From: Lepus europaeus
Taxonomy: Eukaryota; Chordata; Mammalia; Lagomorpha; Leporidae
Direction of reading: 5' to 3'
NCBI RefSeq assembly: GCF_033115175.1
Contig: NC_084835.1
Span: forward strand, 61,548,448-61,612,447
Length of the DNA: 64,000 nucleotides
Shown: piece by piece, positions 47,481-60,100 of the stretch
Layout: every line of letters begins with the position of its first letter
Numbering within the stretch: position 1 is the first letter of the stretch
Translations under genes and position numbers: made by a program
Notes under the pieces: model-generated
Seen by the model: only the letters and a program-made list of their open reading frames with translations
The model's database searches: none
Told to the model about the DNA's origin: nothing

Positions 47481-48039
47481 AATTCGCTGCAGGGAAGAAG
47501 AGTGAAGCCTGCCTCCCTGGAGCTCCAGCATCCCCTGAGCTCCTGATCCCTTCCCTTCTGCCTGTCTGCTTTGCTGCCACACCACATTCTGCAGAGATGT
47601 TTGGAGTTGAGATAATTCCCAGTCTCGCCTGGTACATCCAACAGGGTTCCAATTTGGTCTAGTCCAAAACACTGCCATTCAGCTCAGGGTCAGAACCTTC
47701 TAGGATGGCTAGAAGGGGACAGCCTGCACTGTCTAACAACATGGGGAATAGATAGCATAAATATATCCTTGAAGCCATCAATCAGTTAACTGCATGCCTG
47801 GTAGTGACAGCTTCATTAGCTATGGGGCAGAAAAAGGACCTTGTTGGAACAGAGCAGGATGCTGAACCATGGGATGAAAATTTCCATTACCCTTCCAGGC
47901 CTATTAATATGGATCTGCCAAGAAACAGAGAGGATGGGGCAGGCACACAGGCTGGGTTATCACTCATTATCCATTCTGTCTGCCAAAAGCCAGGAGCTAC
48001 ATCCAGGGAAGTAAATGAACCATATGGAACGAAGTCATA
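47481..48039. other. Intergenic sequence
   Basis: No family is recognised. It may include an old LTR or internal ERV remnant. Confidence 0.4.
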
Positions 48040-48350
48040 TTGGTTCGAAGTGCCAAAGAATCAGAGGCCCAAGTCCCTCCCCTTGAGGGAGACGCTGGCG
48101 CGGACCACGCAGCCCTCCGGGTTGCCAGGGGCCAATGGTGGCCCATGATGGCGCCAGGCACCATTTGGGGTGATCTCCAGGCAGTAAGGTCACAGGCATG
48201 GCGCCCACCAGCCGCCCCGGGGAAGCAAAGCCAAGGCAGCACCACAGGGGGAAGCCAGCGGGGTGCAGGCAAGCAGCGAGGAGGGAGCGCGGGAAGCGGC
48301 CCCGGGGCGCAGCGCAAAGCCTCGCAGGCGCCCCAGCCCAGGCCCAAGGG
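48040..48350. other. CpG-rich intergenic block
   Basis: Dense in GC and CpG (GAGACGCTGGCGCGGACC, GGCGCCCACCAGCCGCCCC, GCGGCCCCGGGGCGCAGCGC) in an otherwise AT-rich area. It is not SINE-derived. It sits just left of the reverse CTCF-like motif and has a GATGGCGCC phrase at about 48147. Open frames on both strands look like composition artefacts. Confidence 0.55.
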
Positions 48351-48472
48351 AAGAGGGTGATGTGAAGAACCGGCCAGCTCCAACCAGACCAGAGGACAAG
48401 ACGATGAAATCAGGACTACGCCCCCTCCTCCAGGCTCTAACCACAGGCTAGGAATCGCATCAACCTTCTCTA

Positions 48473-48486
48473 CTGCCCTCTAGTGA
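48473..48486 (-). promoter_or_regulatory. CTCF-like motif, reverse orientation
   Basis: Read on the minus strand, TCACTAGAGGGCAG fits the CTCF core at 13 of 14 positions. It lies just right of the CpG-rich block at 48.04-48.35 kb and faces the forward motif at 17,511. Occupancy is inferred. Confidence 0.5.
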
Positions 48487-48892
48487 CACACATGGGGAAA
48501 ACGGGGCAAAAAGGATCTAAGACTGAGCTGCCAAACCCGACAGTCTAACTGCTTAGAAGTGCTCGCCGTGCAGGGCGTGCGCAGGCCAGTGTTCCTTAAT
48601 GACCGCTGTGACGTACTTTCAGTCTTGCCGCCCCAGACTTTTCCGTGGGCCGCCGTGGGATGCGATGAGAAGAGTCGTCCAGGGGACGCCAGGATTTTTG
48701 ACTTGAAGGGCTATAAAGATGCTGTTCCCTGAGATAAGAAAGTAAAATGGATGGAATGGATTTTGGAATGATTTACAAATCCAGTTTGAATATGAAAGAT
48801 TGAAATGTTTCGGTGGGGCATTTTGACTATGACTTGATGTGTTAAAGTCTGTACTATTAGCTGCCACCATCCCTGTGATAAAGATATTGGCG
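48487..48892. other. Intergenic sequence
   Basis: Nothing is recognised. Confidence 0.5.
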
Positions 48893-49196
48893 TCTAGGGG
48901 CGGGGTTTTGTTCTAGTGGTCAACATGCCTGCATCCCTTACCTGAGTGCCTAAATTTAATAGCCAATGTGCCTCCTGACTCCAGCTGCCAGTTAATGCAG
49001 ACCCTGGGAGACAGCAGTGATGTCCCAAGTAATTGGATTCCTGCCACCCACATGGGAGACCTGGATTGAGTTCCTGGCTTCTAGCCTAGGCCTGGTCCTG
49101 CCCAGGCTGTTGTTGGCATTTGGGTAGTAAATCAGCAGATTGCGGGGCTGGGGAACTCTCTCCTCCCATGTAAATAAGTAAATAGATAAATAAAAG
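48893..49196 (+). mobile_element. Old tRNA-derived SINE
   Basis: The head is degraded. The body CCACATGGGAGACCTGGATT is clear, ending in an (AAAT)-rich tail. Confidence 0.83.
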
Positions 49197-50490
49197 GTGT
49201 TGGAGTCCTATTAAGATTAATTAGATGTGTTGTAACTGGATTGATCAACGATGAAAGGGATATTGTTGTTCCACAGAAAAAGTGCAATCCTGATGCCATA
49301 TGTGTATTACCTTGTATATTGGTATGTTAAGTGGGTTGGAACATACATCATGTGTGGGCAACATTTTCTCTATCTCCATGGGAATTGCACTTAATGTTAA
49401 TTTTCCAACTCCTGTTCCCTGTGAACATGGGAAGATAAAGCAACCAGAGATTGGCAGATCCTATGCTGTGTCTGTATGTTGCAAGCTTTTCTCCCTGAAA
49501 TAGAGTTTTTCCTCCATTTGAGGGGCGGTGCATGTAGCTGACATAAGGTTCTGGCTGCAGCTGGCCTGAAGAACCAGGGAGAGTCAGTCCCAGCTCCACC
49601 CCTCCACGTGACCTGGTGAGGAGGACACAAACCACACCTGACCCTGCCTTGCTTCCTGCATGAGCACTTGGAAAATTCTTTAATGATTTCACATGGTGTC
49701 CCAAAGAGGGACAAGTTACTGCTGTGTGGTGTTGTGGCTAAGGGAACTCTTGAAGCTTATACCTTTGTGCACTCTTTCAAATACAGGTGACGAAGAAGGG
49801 ATTCTTGATCATCTCTGAAACATTTTGCCCATTGGACGAATGACATGGGATCATGTTGACGTGCTAGATTGATGCAGAGGATGGTAACATTCTGTGTTCA
49901 GTGCATTTTGTCCATTTCATTGCCAAGTCAAGAGCTGTGGGGTTAGAGATAATCTGAGAGCAGAGTAACCGGGGATTACTTGTTAGAACTGGATCACATC
50001 GTAACGATCTCCAACAGAACTGCTGTCCTTATGGAGCTGATAAGTCCCTTCTGTAAAACAAAAAGTTGCATCCTTGGAAGAGTGATGGAAGTAGAAAGTA
50101 GAATATATTATTAGACTGATGAATTTTCCGGCTATTGTGATGGGTATGGTCTTACTGGTTTTGGTACTTAGGCGTGCACACTGTTATCACGTGATTGGAT
50201 TGGGGCCGTAGGTGATGTGGCGTGAGATGCAGTGAGCCTGAACACCCCATTGCATAAAGACAAGATGTATACTGCAGCACAGGCCTGCGGAAGTTGCCCT
50301 CTGACGAAGACAAAAGTTATAAAACCATGGAGAAAATGCTCAGAATGAGTTACTGTAGGAACAAGTTCCCAAGCAAATTACAAGAGTACACATGTGCTTC
50401 CAAATTAATACAACTTGGGTAGACTTTTCAAAAGCATACTCCGTCCATGCACCTTGCTCTTCACTTCCACCCAATTTCTCTTCTTTTCTT
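49197..50490. other. Intergenic sequence
   Basis: About 1.3 kb without recognised repeats or genes. The two overlapping minus-strand open frames at 49348-49714 have no family match. Confidence 0.5.
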
Positions 50491-50502
50491 TTTCTTTTCC
50501 TT

Positions 50503-50568
50503 TTCCTTCCTTCCTTCCTTCCTTCCTTCCTTCCTTCCTTCCTTCCTTCCTTCCTTCCTTCCTTCCTT
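50503..50568 (+). repeat. (TTCC)n microsatellite at a SINE tail
   Basis: A perfect TTCC run that replaces the usual poly-T at the tail end of the minus-oriented SINE beginning at 50569. Confidence 0.96.
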
Positions 50569-50886
50569 TATTTGAAAGGTAGAGTTACAGAGAGGCAGAG
50601 GCAGAGAGAAAGTCTTCCTTCCACTGGTTCACTCCCCAGATGGCTGCAATGGCCGGAGCTATGCCGATCCAAAGCCAGGAGCCAGGAGTCAGGAGCCAGG
50701 AGCTTCTTCCAGGTCTCCCACCAGAGTGCAGGGGCCCAAGGACTTGGGTCATCTTCTTCTGCTTTCCCAGGCCATAGCAGAGAGCTGGATCGGAAGTGGA
50801 ACAGCTGGGACTTGAACTGGTGCCCATGTGGGATGCTGGCACTGCAGGCAGAAGCTTTACCCACTAGGCCACGCTGCTGGCCCCAG
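50569..50886 (-). mobile_element. tRNA-derived SINE
   Basis: On the + strand it runs from TTATTTGAAAGGTAGAGTTA to GCCACGCTGCTGGCCCC. A short internal duplication (AGGAGCCAGGAGTCAGGAGC) occurs near 50681. Confidence 0.93.
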
Positions 50887-51259
50887 CCATCCAATTTCTT
50901 TTTTAATATATTCAGAGAATGTAATTAGAAGATAAATATGACAGACTAATCCCAGCATTGTCCCAACTCCCAGTTCTCTTCATTTTCTTGTATGTGTTGT
51001 TGTCAAGAAAATTGTATTTTGAAGACACCTTTGAAATAGAGAAAATGCCTTGCAACATTGTTGGAGAAATCTTTGCTTACCCCAAAGTCTTGAAGATATT
51101 CTCCAAAGTTTTCTTCCAGAAAACTTGTACTTTTCCCTTGTGCATTAAGTCTGTGATCCAACTTGAATATTTTGTACTTTGTGAAACACAGAGATCAAGG
51201 TTCGTTGTTTTTCCGACTTTCCATTCTCTGCTGAATTGCCTTGGCAGTCTATGAAAAGT

Positions 51260-52900
51260 CAACGACTTTGTATGTACATGTCTCCTTGTGAACTCTACTC
51301 TCTACCATTGATCTTTCTGTGTACCCTCATGCCAGAGCTATACCACATCAATCACTGTAGCTTTGTATTGTTCCAAAACAAGTAATGTAAGTCCTCTACA
51401 TGCACTCTTTTTTATTAATTTGAATTTCCATATACATTTTCTACTTGGGAAGGCAGAGCGACAGAGAAAGAGAGGGGAAGAGAGAGAGCAAGTTTCCATC
51501 TCCTGGGCCATTCCCCAAATGCCTTCAACCACCAAGGCTGGGCCAGGGCAAATCCAGCAACCTGGAACTCCATCTGGGTTTCTCAAGTCAGTATAAGGGG
51601 CCCAAGCATTTGGGCCATCATGTGCTGCTTCCAAGGGGGCGTTAGCAAGAAGCTGGATGGAAAGCAGAGTAGCTGGGACTCAGACTGGCACTCCGATATG
51701 GGATACAGGCATTCCCAATGGCAGATTAGCTGCGTGCCACAGTGTCTGCCCGTCCATATAAATCTTAAAATCAGCTTTTCTATTTCTATAGAAAAAAGAC
51801 TGCTAGGATTTGGACTGAGATTTCATTGTATCTTCAGTTCTATTTAGGGGAGAATTCACATCCTTAGCATTGTTGGATCTTCTAACTCATGAACATGAAC
51901 TTTCTCTCTACTTGTTTAGTTCTTATTTAACTCCCCATGGCAATGTTTGTAGTTTTCAGTACTTAGTAATTAAATATTTCACTAGATTTATTTTTCGATA
52001 TTTTATATTTGTTGATGCTGTTATAAATGGTGTTGTTTTTATAATGTTATTTCCAAATTATCATTGGCTAATATGTGGAACACAATTGATTTTTGTGATT
52101 GGCCTCGTATCCTGTGACCTGGCCAAATGTGCTTATTCATTCTAGTAACACCAACAATACACTCCTTATGGTTTTCTTTACGGAATCATCTAGTCATATC
52201 ATCTGCAAATTAGGCAGTTTTCCTTCTTCCTTTTAGTGCTTTTTTCCCTTTCTTTTCGCTTGCCTCATTGTCTTGACTTACTGCACTAGCTAGGATCTAC
52301 ACAGCGTTGAGAAGAAATAGCCAGAGAAGACACTCTTGCTTTGTGATCTCAGGCAGGGTGTCTCCACCTTGAGCTAGGGTGTTTTGGGCAAGATATTTCT
52401 GTGTTGGGCTTTCTTGCATCCTGGCGTGTTTATCAGCTTCCCTGGCTTCTCTCTTGCTAGCGAGCAGCTTCGCACTCCCCAGTGATGACAACTGATTGCT
52501 GGGAAGGTGCTCTTTTAGATGTTTCTAGATAGAACAAATATCCCTTCTGGGAGAAAACCACCCCCAACTGAATATCTCTGTATTAAGAAGAAAGTATTTG
52601 ATATATTACCATTATGATAAGTATCATGTTAATTGTAAGGATCCTCTTTTCAAAAATGTATTATGGAAAATTGTAGGCATAGTGAATATCATATTGAACG
52701 CTGCTGGTCTGTGGCATCCTAGCACACTGCATTTGGCCTGACAGAGAGTCACCTATCCTTCCTTCTGTCCATTCATCAATCTATCTTATTTTTAAACACA
52801 TTGTAAAATGAGTTCAGCCACCAGTATACTCCCCCCACCCCAGTATTTCAGTATGAATAACATTACCAGAAATTCAGTATTTACATATTATTTACAGATT
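51260..52900 (-). mobile_element. Old L1M ORF2 fragment, split by a SINE
   Basis: AGAGCTATACCACATCAATC, ATCACTGTAGCTTTGTATTG, TTCACTAGATTTATTTTTCG and GTGACCTGGCCAAATGTGCT are reverse L1M ORF2 phrases. The 52.5-52.9 kb part is less certain. No frame survives. Confidence 0.65.
51440..51754 (-). mobile_element. Old tRNA-derived SINE nested in L1M
   Basis: On the + strand it runs from TACTTGGGAAGGCAGAGCGA to GTGCCACAGTGTCTGCCC. Well diverged. Confidence 0.85.
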
Positions 52901-53084
52901 TTTTTCCTTCTGAGTTTTCACACAATGAAATAAATAAATATTAAGTTGATATACATTCAGTTCTGAAGTGTGTGAAGTGTGACCCCAAAACATTTCAAAA
53001 TACAGAATACTCTACCACGGAAATATAATACAGCCATCTGTACAATTTGAAATTTTCTAGTAGCCACATTAAAAGAACAAAGGG

Positions 53085-53340
53085 GGCCGGCGCCGCGGCT
53101 CAATAGGCTAATCCTCCGCCTTGCAGCGCCGGCACACCGGATTCTGTTCCGGTTGCCTCTCTTCCAGGCCAGGTCTCTGCTATGGCCCAGGAGTGCAATG
53201 GAGGATGGCCCAAGTGCTTGGGCCCTGCCGGCCGTGGCGGCCATTGGAGGGTGAACCAACGACAAAGGAAGACCTTTCTCTCTGTCTCTCTCTCTCTCAC
53301 TATCCACTCTGCCTGTCAAAAAAAAAAAAAAAAAAAAAAA
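53085..53340 (+). mobile_element. CSINE with internal deletions
   Basis: Young head GGCCGGCGCCGCGGCTCAAT and A tail. About 100 bases of the body are missing, so CTTGGGCCCTG runs straight into CCGGCCGTGGCGGCCATTG. GAACAAAGGG and AGCAAAGGG flank it. Confidence 0.93.
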
Positions 53341-54120
53341 AGCAAAGGGAAACTGCTAAAATTTATTTTACTCATATACCGGTTAAGCCAGTTATCTAAA
53401 TAAGAATTTAATAAGTAATCAAAGCAAAATATTACCAATGAGATATTTTATACTCTTTCTTCCCTACTAAGTCGTGACAACCTGGACCTACAGCTCAATT
53501 CAGACCAGTCACATTTCGGGCGCTGGGAAGGCCCACGTGGCCAGTGGTCCTGACTGAGAAAATGCAGAACATATCCATTCCTCAGGCAGCTTCCTCGTGC
53601 CCCCTCCAGTCTCCTTATCCATCCCCGTAGAGGCAACCATTGTTCTGTTTTGTTTTTTTTTTTGTTTTCCCATCATTGTTTAGTTTTACCTTAGCATTTC
53701 ATACAAATAGAACTATACAGTATGTTGTCTTCTGGCCTGGCTTTTTTCCACTCAGCATAATGTTTCTGAGATTCATTCATGCTGTTGCCTATATCAGATT
53801 ATTGCTTTTTATTGCCGAGTAATGATTTTTTGTGGTGGGAATATGCCACAGTTATTATTGATGGACAGCTGCATGTTCCCAGTTTGTTATTCTAAGTAAA
53901 ATGGCTATAAGCATCCTTTACAGAGGTGTTTTTGTGACCATGTTTCCTGTGAGGTAAATACTTTACAATTGCTGTTATAAGGTATTTCCATGATTAATTT
54001 GATAAGAAACTTCTGGACCCTTTTCCAAAGAGACTACCATTTTATGTAGTGACCCATAGTGTCTAAGAGCTCTGGTTCTTCCACACATGCAATGATAAGT
54101 CCTTTAGATTTTAACCATTC

Positions 54121-54468
54121 CGGGGCCAGGCATGCTGGTGCAGCATGTTAAGCCGCTGCTTGGAATGCATACATCCCATGTTGCACTGCTGGATCAAGTC
54201 CTGGCTTCTGTTTCTGATGCAGCTCCCTGCCAATGTGCTGGAGAGTAGGGCGTGATGACTCAAGTGCTTGGACTGCCACCTACATGACAGAACTAGCTCG
54301 ATGGAGTTCTTGGCTCCTGGCTTTGGCCTGGCCCAGCCCCAAATGTTGAGGCTATCAGCAGATGGGAGCCCTCTTCCTCCCTCGCTCTTGCTCTCACTCT
54401 CACTCTCACTGTTACTCTCTGTGTGTCACTCTGCCTTTCAAATAAGCAAATAAATCTTTGAAAAAACA
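54121..54468 (+). mobile_element. tRNA-derived SINE nested in L1M
   Basis: Head GGGGCCAGGCATGCTGGTGC, ending CTTTCAAATAAGCAAATAAA. Confidence 0.88.
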
Positions 54469-54898
54469 TTTCAACTATTGTGATTGGCATGTGGTGGCAT
54501 CTTCTTGTGATTTTAGTTTGCATTTCCCTAATGTCTCATCATGTTGAACTTTTTCTCATGTGCTTATTGACCATTTCTATTTCTTTTGTAAATTGTCCAA
54601 GTCTTCCGGTCTTTTAAAATGGAGTTGTCTTTTTATTAATGAATTCTTTCTGTATCCTATCTGTCCTTTGTCAGACCACACATAGTTTACCAATTTCTCT
54701 TTAATTGTGGTTGGTTTGTATGAATTCTTAACGGTCTCTGGATAAGCAGCAGTTTCAGATCTTGTTAAAGTCTAATTAACCAGTTTTATCTATTTGTTGC
54801 TTTTTGTTTCTGGGAAATCTCTGTTTACTCCTAATTCCAAGGCTATCTCGTTTGTTTTCTTCTGAAAGTCTCATGGTTTTAGGTACCTCTATGATCCG

Positions 54899-54917
54899 TG
54901 TGTGTGTGTGTGTGTGT
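54899..54917 (+). repeat. (GT)n microsatellite
   Basis: A short perfect GT run in L1M sequence. Confidence 0.93.
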
Positions 54918-55103
54918 TTACCATGTGAGAGGATAACCTTTCCTTTTGGCCATACAGATATCCAGTGGTTCTAATAGCAGCTGTTGAAAGGAGCTCCCTT
55001 TCCTCACTGGGTTACTATTTTTGTGAATCTGTTCTGTGTCACTGAAGTACTTGTTTTTATTCTGTTGTGCTGTCTTAATAGCTGTGGCTTTATAGTAAGT
55101 TTT

Positions 55104-55194
55104 TTTTTTTTTTTGGATTTACTAATTTATTTGAAAGGCAGAGTTACAGAGAGGAGAGGCAGAGGACAGAGAGGGAGAGGGAGAGGGAGAGGGA

Positions 55195-55246
<52 letters not shown>

Positions 55247-55482
55247 CTTCTATCTGCTGGCTCACTTCCCAAATGGCTGAAATGGCCAGGGCTGGGCTGT
55301 GCCAAAACCAGGAGCCAGGAGCTTCACCTGGGTCTCCCATGCGGGTTCAGGAGCTCAAGCACTTGGGTCATCCTCCACTAATTTCCCAGGTGCATTAGCA
55401 GGAAGCTGGATTGGAAGTGAAGCAGCCAGGACTTGAACTGACACCCCTGCTTAACCTGCTGCACCACAGTGTCAACACCTAG
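55104..55482 (-). mobile_element. tRNA-derived SINE with (GGGAGA)n and (GA)n
   Basis: A tandem GGGAGA run and then about 20 GA units at 55165-55244 enlarge the tract. AGTAAGTTTT occurs at 55094-55103 and 55483-55492 as target duplication inside L1M. Confidence 0.94.
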
Positions 55483-55857
55483 AGTAAGTTTTGAAATCAT
55501 TCATTCTAAGTTACACAACATTGCTTTTTTTAAAAAAATGTCTTTAGATATTATAGGTGAATCGTATTTCCATATAAATTTTATTAGTCTGTCAATTTCT
55601 GCCCAAACCACTCTCCTGATGTTATGAGGGGGATGGTCTTGAATATATAGAACTATTTGTAAAGAACTGATATTTTGCTAATTTTTTAATCCATCTCTTC
55701 CAGTTCAGGGCATGGTATAATATATATATTTATTGAGCTGTTCTTTTATTTCTATGAAACTATTTTACAGTTTCAAGTATTTTGTTAAATGTTCTCCTAA
55801 ATACTTTATGGGTTTTGAGCTACAGTCAGTTGAAGTCTTAATAATTTACTTTCCAGG

Positions 55858-56162
55858 GGCCAGTGCTGTGGCATAGTGGCTAAAGACAGCATCCCCTATG
55901 GACACTGGTTCAAGACCCAGCTGCTCCACTTCCGATCCAGCGCTCTACTATGGCTTGGGAAAGCAGCAGAGGATGGCCCAAATCCTTGGACCCCTGCACC
56001 CTCATGGGAAGACCTGGAAGAAGCTCCTGGCTCTTGGCTTTGGATCAGTGCAGCTCCTATAGTTGTGGCCAAGTGGATGGAAGACCTCTCTCTCTCTCTC
56101 TCTGCTTCTCTTTCTCTCTCTGTGTAACTCTTTCAAATAAATAAATAAATCTTAAAAAAAAA
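55858..56162 (+). mobile_element. tRNA-derived SINE, head shortened
   Basis: Head GGCCAGTGCTGTGGCATAGT with a small deletion, tail CTTTCAAATAAATAAATAAA. Like the older forms it ends in AATCTT plus A. Confidence 0.9.
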
Positions 56163-56405
56163 TTTCCAATTATTTGCATCTAACATACAAATAAAATTGA
56201 TTTTTATATAATATTATATGCCATGACCCTATTATCTTATTTAGTTATTGGTTCATAATTGAAGATTCCTGAGGTTTTTCTACATAAATAAAGTAAAATA
56301 AACATCATTTGTGACTAGACCTTTTCTTCTTCTCTAATGTATTTGTATTTCTTGCCTTTTGCACAAAATATAAAGCAAAATATTGAACTTTTAAAAGTAA
56401 TTAAT

Positions 56406-56757
56406 GGGGGCCCGTGCAGTGGCACAGCAGGTTAAGCTGCAAGCCTGCAGCACTGACAGCCCATATGGGAGCCCATTTGAGTCCTGGCTTCGCCACTTCC
56501 AATCAAGCTCCCGGCTAATGTGCCTAGGAAAGCAGTAGAAGATGGCCCAGTCCCTGGGCTTCTGCCACCTATATGGGAGACCTGGAAGAAGCTCCTGGCT
56601 TCTGGCTTCAGCCTGGAGCAGCCCTGGTCAGTGTGGCCATCTGTGGAGTGAACCAGTGAGAGGATGGGAGTGAATCAGTGGACGGAAGATATCTCTCTCT
56701 CTATCCTCCCTATGACTCTATCTTCCAAATAAATTTTAAAAATCTTTTAAAAAAAGA
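56406..56757 (+). mobile_element. tRNA-derived SINE
   Basis: Head GGGCCCGTGCAGTGGCACAG. A small internal duplication GTGAACCAGTG / GTGAATCAGTG lies near 56648 and 56671. Confidence 0.9.
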
Positions 56758-56809
56758 TCATGAATGAATAATGAATATTGTCAAAATTAATTTCTGTATT
56801 TACTGAAAA

Positions 56810-57111
56810 GGTCTTTTTTTTTTTTAATGGCATACACTAAAAACCTGCCCAGAGAAAGCACTAACTCAAACTAATATAGTAAATAGTTGTTTATTTAACC
56901 TAGCCTCTAGTCACAACCACCCACCATTACCATCGTGTTAAATGGCATTGGACAAGACCATTATCTGCTGATAGGTGACATAGATCGGCTCAGATAAAAA
57001 CATTCTTGTGGGTGGGAGAGAGGGTAGGGGCACTGGGGTCACTATGTTCCTAAATCTGTATATATGAACTACATGAAATTTGTGTAACTTAATTAAAAAA
57101 AAAAAAAAACT
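56810..57111 (+). mobile_element. L1 3'-end fragment with poly(A)
   Basis: It ends CTATGTTCCTAAATCTGTAT, ATGAACTACATGAAATTTGT and a pure A run, the layout of a retrotransposon 3' end. A similar tail is at 63.6 kb. It abuts the inferred ARHGAP28 3' end. Confidence 0.6.
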
Positions 57112-57177
57112 GCTGTTCTTTCACCAACACAATTGTGCCCTCAGATATAGTCAAATATAAGAATTCTCATGATAAAA

Positions 57178-60100
57178 CTTTTATGTTTTTTACCTCTTTA
57201 TTTTGATGGATAAAATGCAACATACAGATCCTACATAAACAAAGAAAGCTGATGGGACAAAAGCATTCATATTAATTCCTGAAATAGGATAAAACATAAA
57301 ACATTGGCATTATCCAGTGATATATATGATTTTTCAATCAAATCACATGGTTTTAGAAAATAGTTGAAAATTTCTGGTGTGTGTGCATGCGTGTATGTAA
57401 AACTGATGACAATCCTTGGAAGAAACACTTTAATTCCATGTCATATTATTTTTACTAAGTGACATATTTATGGGAAAGTTGAAAAATGCCTGTCAGAGGA
57501 ACTATTTCATTCCAATAATATATGGTCTTTTCAGGCAAGTAATACTTATGTGAAAAATAGTTGAATATTCTAGCTAGGAGGAAGAGACATTTTAATCTCA
57601 TGTTACTTTTCGGAGGAGTGAAATATGTGGACAGCAGTTGAAAATGCCTCAAAGAAAAGCTGAATATTAATTCGTACTCTTGAAAACCTGCATTGCCACA
57701 TAGTCAGAAACACAAGACAATGGCTAAGGGATACAGATTCTCTCAGAGTATTCCTCAGATCACAGTTTTGGTTTTAAAGCTTTTGCTAAAAATATTTTAC
57801 ATCATTAAAGGTACATCACTAGATGTACACTGAAAGCTAACTGCAAGGATTTAAATAAGACTTAAGACTCAGGGACAGATTGTAACAAAAATTGTTAAAG
57901 TCCATTAATTTTTTTTCCCAAGAAAGGCAAGTGAGGTAGTTTATACGGTATATACATTGTGAAGAATTAATATTCCAGTTTGTTCAAAGATCATTGACTC
58001 CAAGGAGCATATCCCCAAGTGCCCTATTTAGCAAAAGAATCCTTTTTTGCAAAACGGAGGAAAAAATGAGCCAGCTCTATGAATTTTTCTAAGTGTTCCT
58101 CAAATGTTAACTTCTTCTAATACCTCCCTGGAGGGTACAATTTTCCTAATTGGATACCAAGAAAACTTGCTATGGATTGAAGGCAAGAAGGTACGGAGAA
58201 TAGCAACTAGAAGCTGGGTATGTGACCTTTCATTGGAAATTTGCTGTTTAATTTCACAGACTGATTACTGAAATTAAAACAAACAAACAACAACAAAAAC
58301 CTCTTGATAAGGCAACAGTTCTCTCAATATCTAGGTGAAGGGCACTTTCGAATTTTAATAGCAGAGGTTTGTTTATTATAAAATTAGTAAAAACCTCTTT
58401 AACCATACATAGTCTTTTTACCAAAATTCTTCTCTAACCAATTAGTGAGTGCTAAGACTGAGGATAAAGATTATGTCCAACGGTACTGACACAAGTTGTT
58501 TCTCCATAGGATAGCTATTTGAAAGTTGTCATAGCCCTTGAATAGAATGAAGTGACTCATTTTAAATTACTGATTCTTCTAAGTCTTTGCCACAAAAAAG
58601 TGGCTAAGAAATTGAGACTTAGCGTATTTTACCTGTCATCTATCAGCCACTTATTGAAAATTCATTAAAAGTTGGAGTAAACCTTAAAACTTTTAGAACT
58701 TATGTTTAGGTTCTAATGTGTTTCCTGTCCAAAGAAACAAAAATTCTGAAATGGAAAAATAAATGAACAGATATGTGAATTTTGTGTAAAATGCAGCAGA
58801 GGTTAACTACTCTGATGAGACCAAATAGAACGAGAAAAATCGGTCGTATTTTGTATATACATAGCCATATAAGGCAGCTATCTGAAGAATTTCTTCCATG
58901 TAAGGACATAAGTTACTGGCATCCTATGTCTTAATATTTGGCAACTACATAGAGTAAAATGTTTACTCCTGTGGTTTAAAAACACTTTTTTTCAGTCTAT
59001 GGAAATTCATAATGTAAACGCACATGCCATCAATTAGTCCACTGAACACTGGTGAAATGCAGGAACCAATACAAACCTATGGAACACACATTTACTTTCA
59101 AACGGGTTTTCAGGCAAAGGAACTAAAAATTCCCAAATAAATCAAATGAATGGATCTTTGTGTTTTCTATAATATCCTTTTACATCCTAAACACTAGAAA
59201 TGCAAGTACCTGCATGTTGAATATAAGTCATGTCTTGTGTAGACACCAAGGCATAATGTGGCATATAAAATATTTGTTCTATATGTCGGCTTAAAAATAT
59301 CATCACACATTTTGAGACCGGTAAGCAGATTAAAAAGTGTTTTCTTCGTTTATGAGCAACTATGTCAAAATGAACTGCAGGAGAGGCATTCGGGTCTTGC
59401 ATCTCATTAACACTGAGGTAAACTCAACAAAGTCTCAATCTGTGCACTCCAAGTGCAAGTCTGAGATACGTGTGTTCCAGCCAATTGCAGGTCTAGAAAA
59501 TGACTCCGTGGTACCTCGCTAGAGAGACAGTTTTCAGCTCACCAAACATGCACCTGACTTCAACGTCTGATCTTAATCCCAGCGCCTGATCACGTCTATG
59601 ATTAATGAACAAAAGCAAAATCTGCTTTTGTAGCTTATCAGACATTGATATGGTATTTTTCAGTACTTTCAAAGAAGAGCAATTCTGCTTTTAAATTGGG
59701 GCTTTAGGAATTACTATCTACAGTTGTAAAATATAAAAAGCGATATGTTTGTTCAGCAAAGGAAACTGCCTGGCAGGTGGAGAGATGCAGTCACTGAGCA
59801 CCATCACCATGAGGCGAAAATAGGCTGTGTGACAGCTGACTACAGAGAAAGTTCTGGAAGCCGAAGACCCCCTTTGTCAAAGTATGCTTCACTATGGGGA
59901 CCTGTGTTCACAAGAGAGTAAGCTTTAAACATATCAACTTCAAAAGTTACTGATAGGGAAATGTTCATTTGCACCAGAACGCTATAGCCTTAATACAGTA
60001 TGATGTATGCAACAATACAGTTTTTTTTTTTTTTTAAACGGAAGTTCTTCCTCCAAATGCAGGAGCAAGTCAGAGCATAAATATTGTATGTTTCACGTTA

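Larger units (their letters stand above)
53640..55850 (-). mobile_element. Old L1M 3' half, split by two SINEs
   Basis: CACTCAGCATAATGTTTCTG, CATTTCCCTAATGTCTCATC, TTCTTTCTGTATCCTATCTG and ATTTTATTAGTCTGTCAATT are reverse L1M phrases running from 3' UTR into ORF2. Non-functional. Confidence 0.75.

Noticed and set aside
50392..50928. 178-codon + strand open frame with Ser/Phe/Leu/Pro repeats
   Set aside because: It translates the (TTCC)n run and an antisense SINE.
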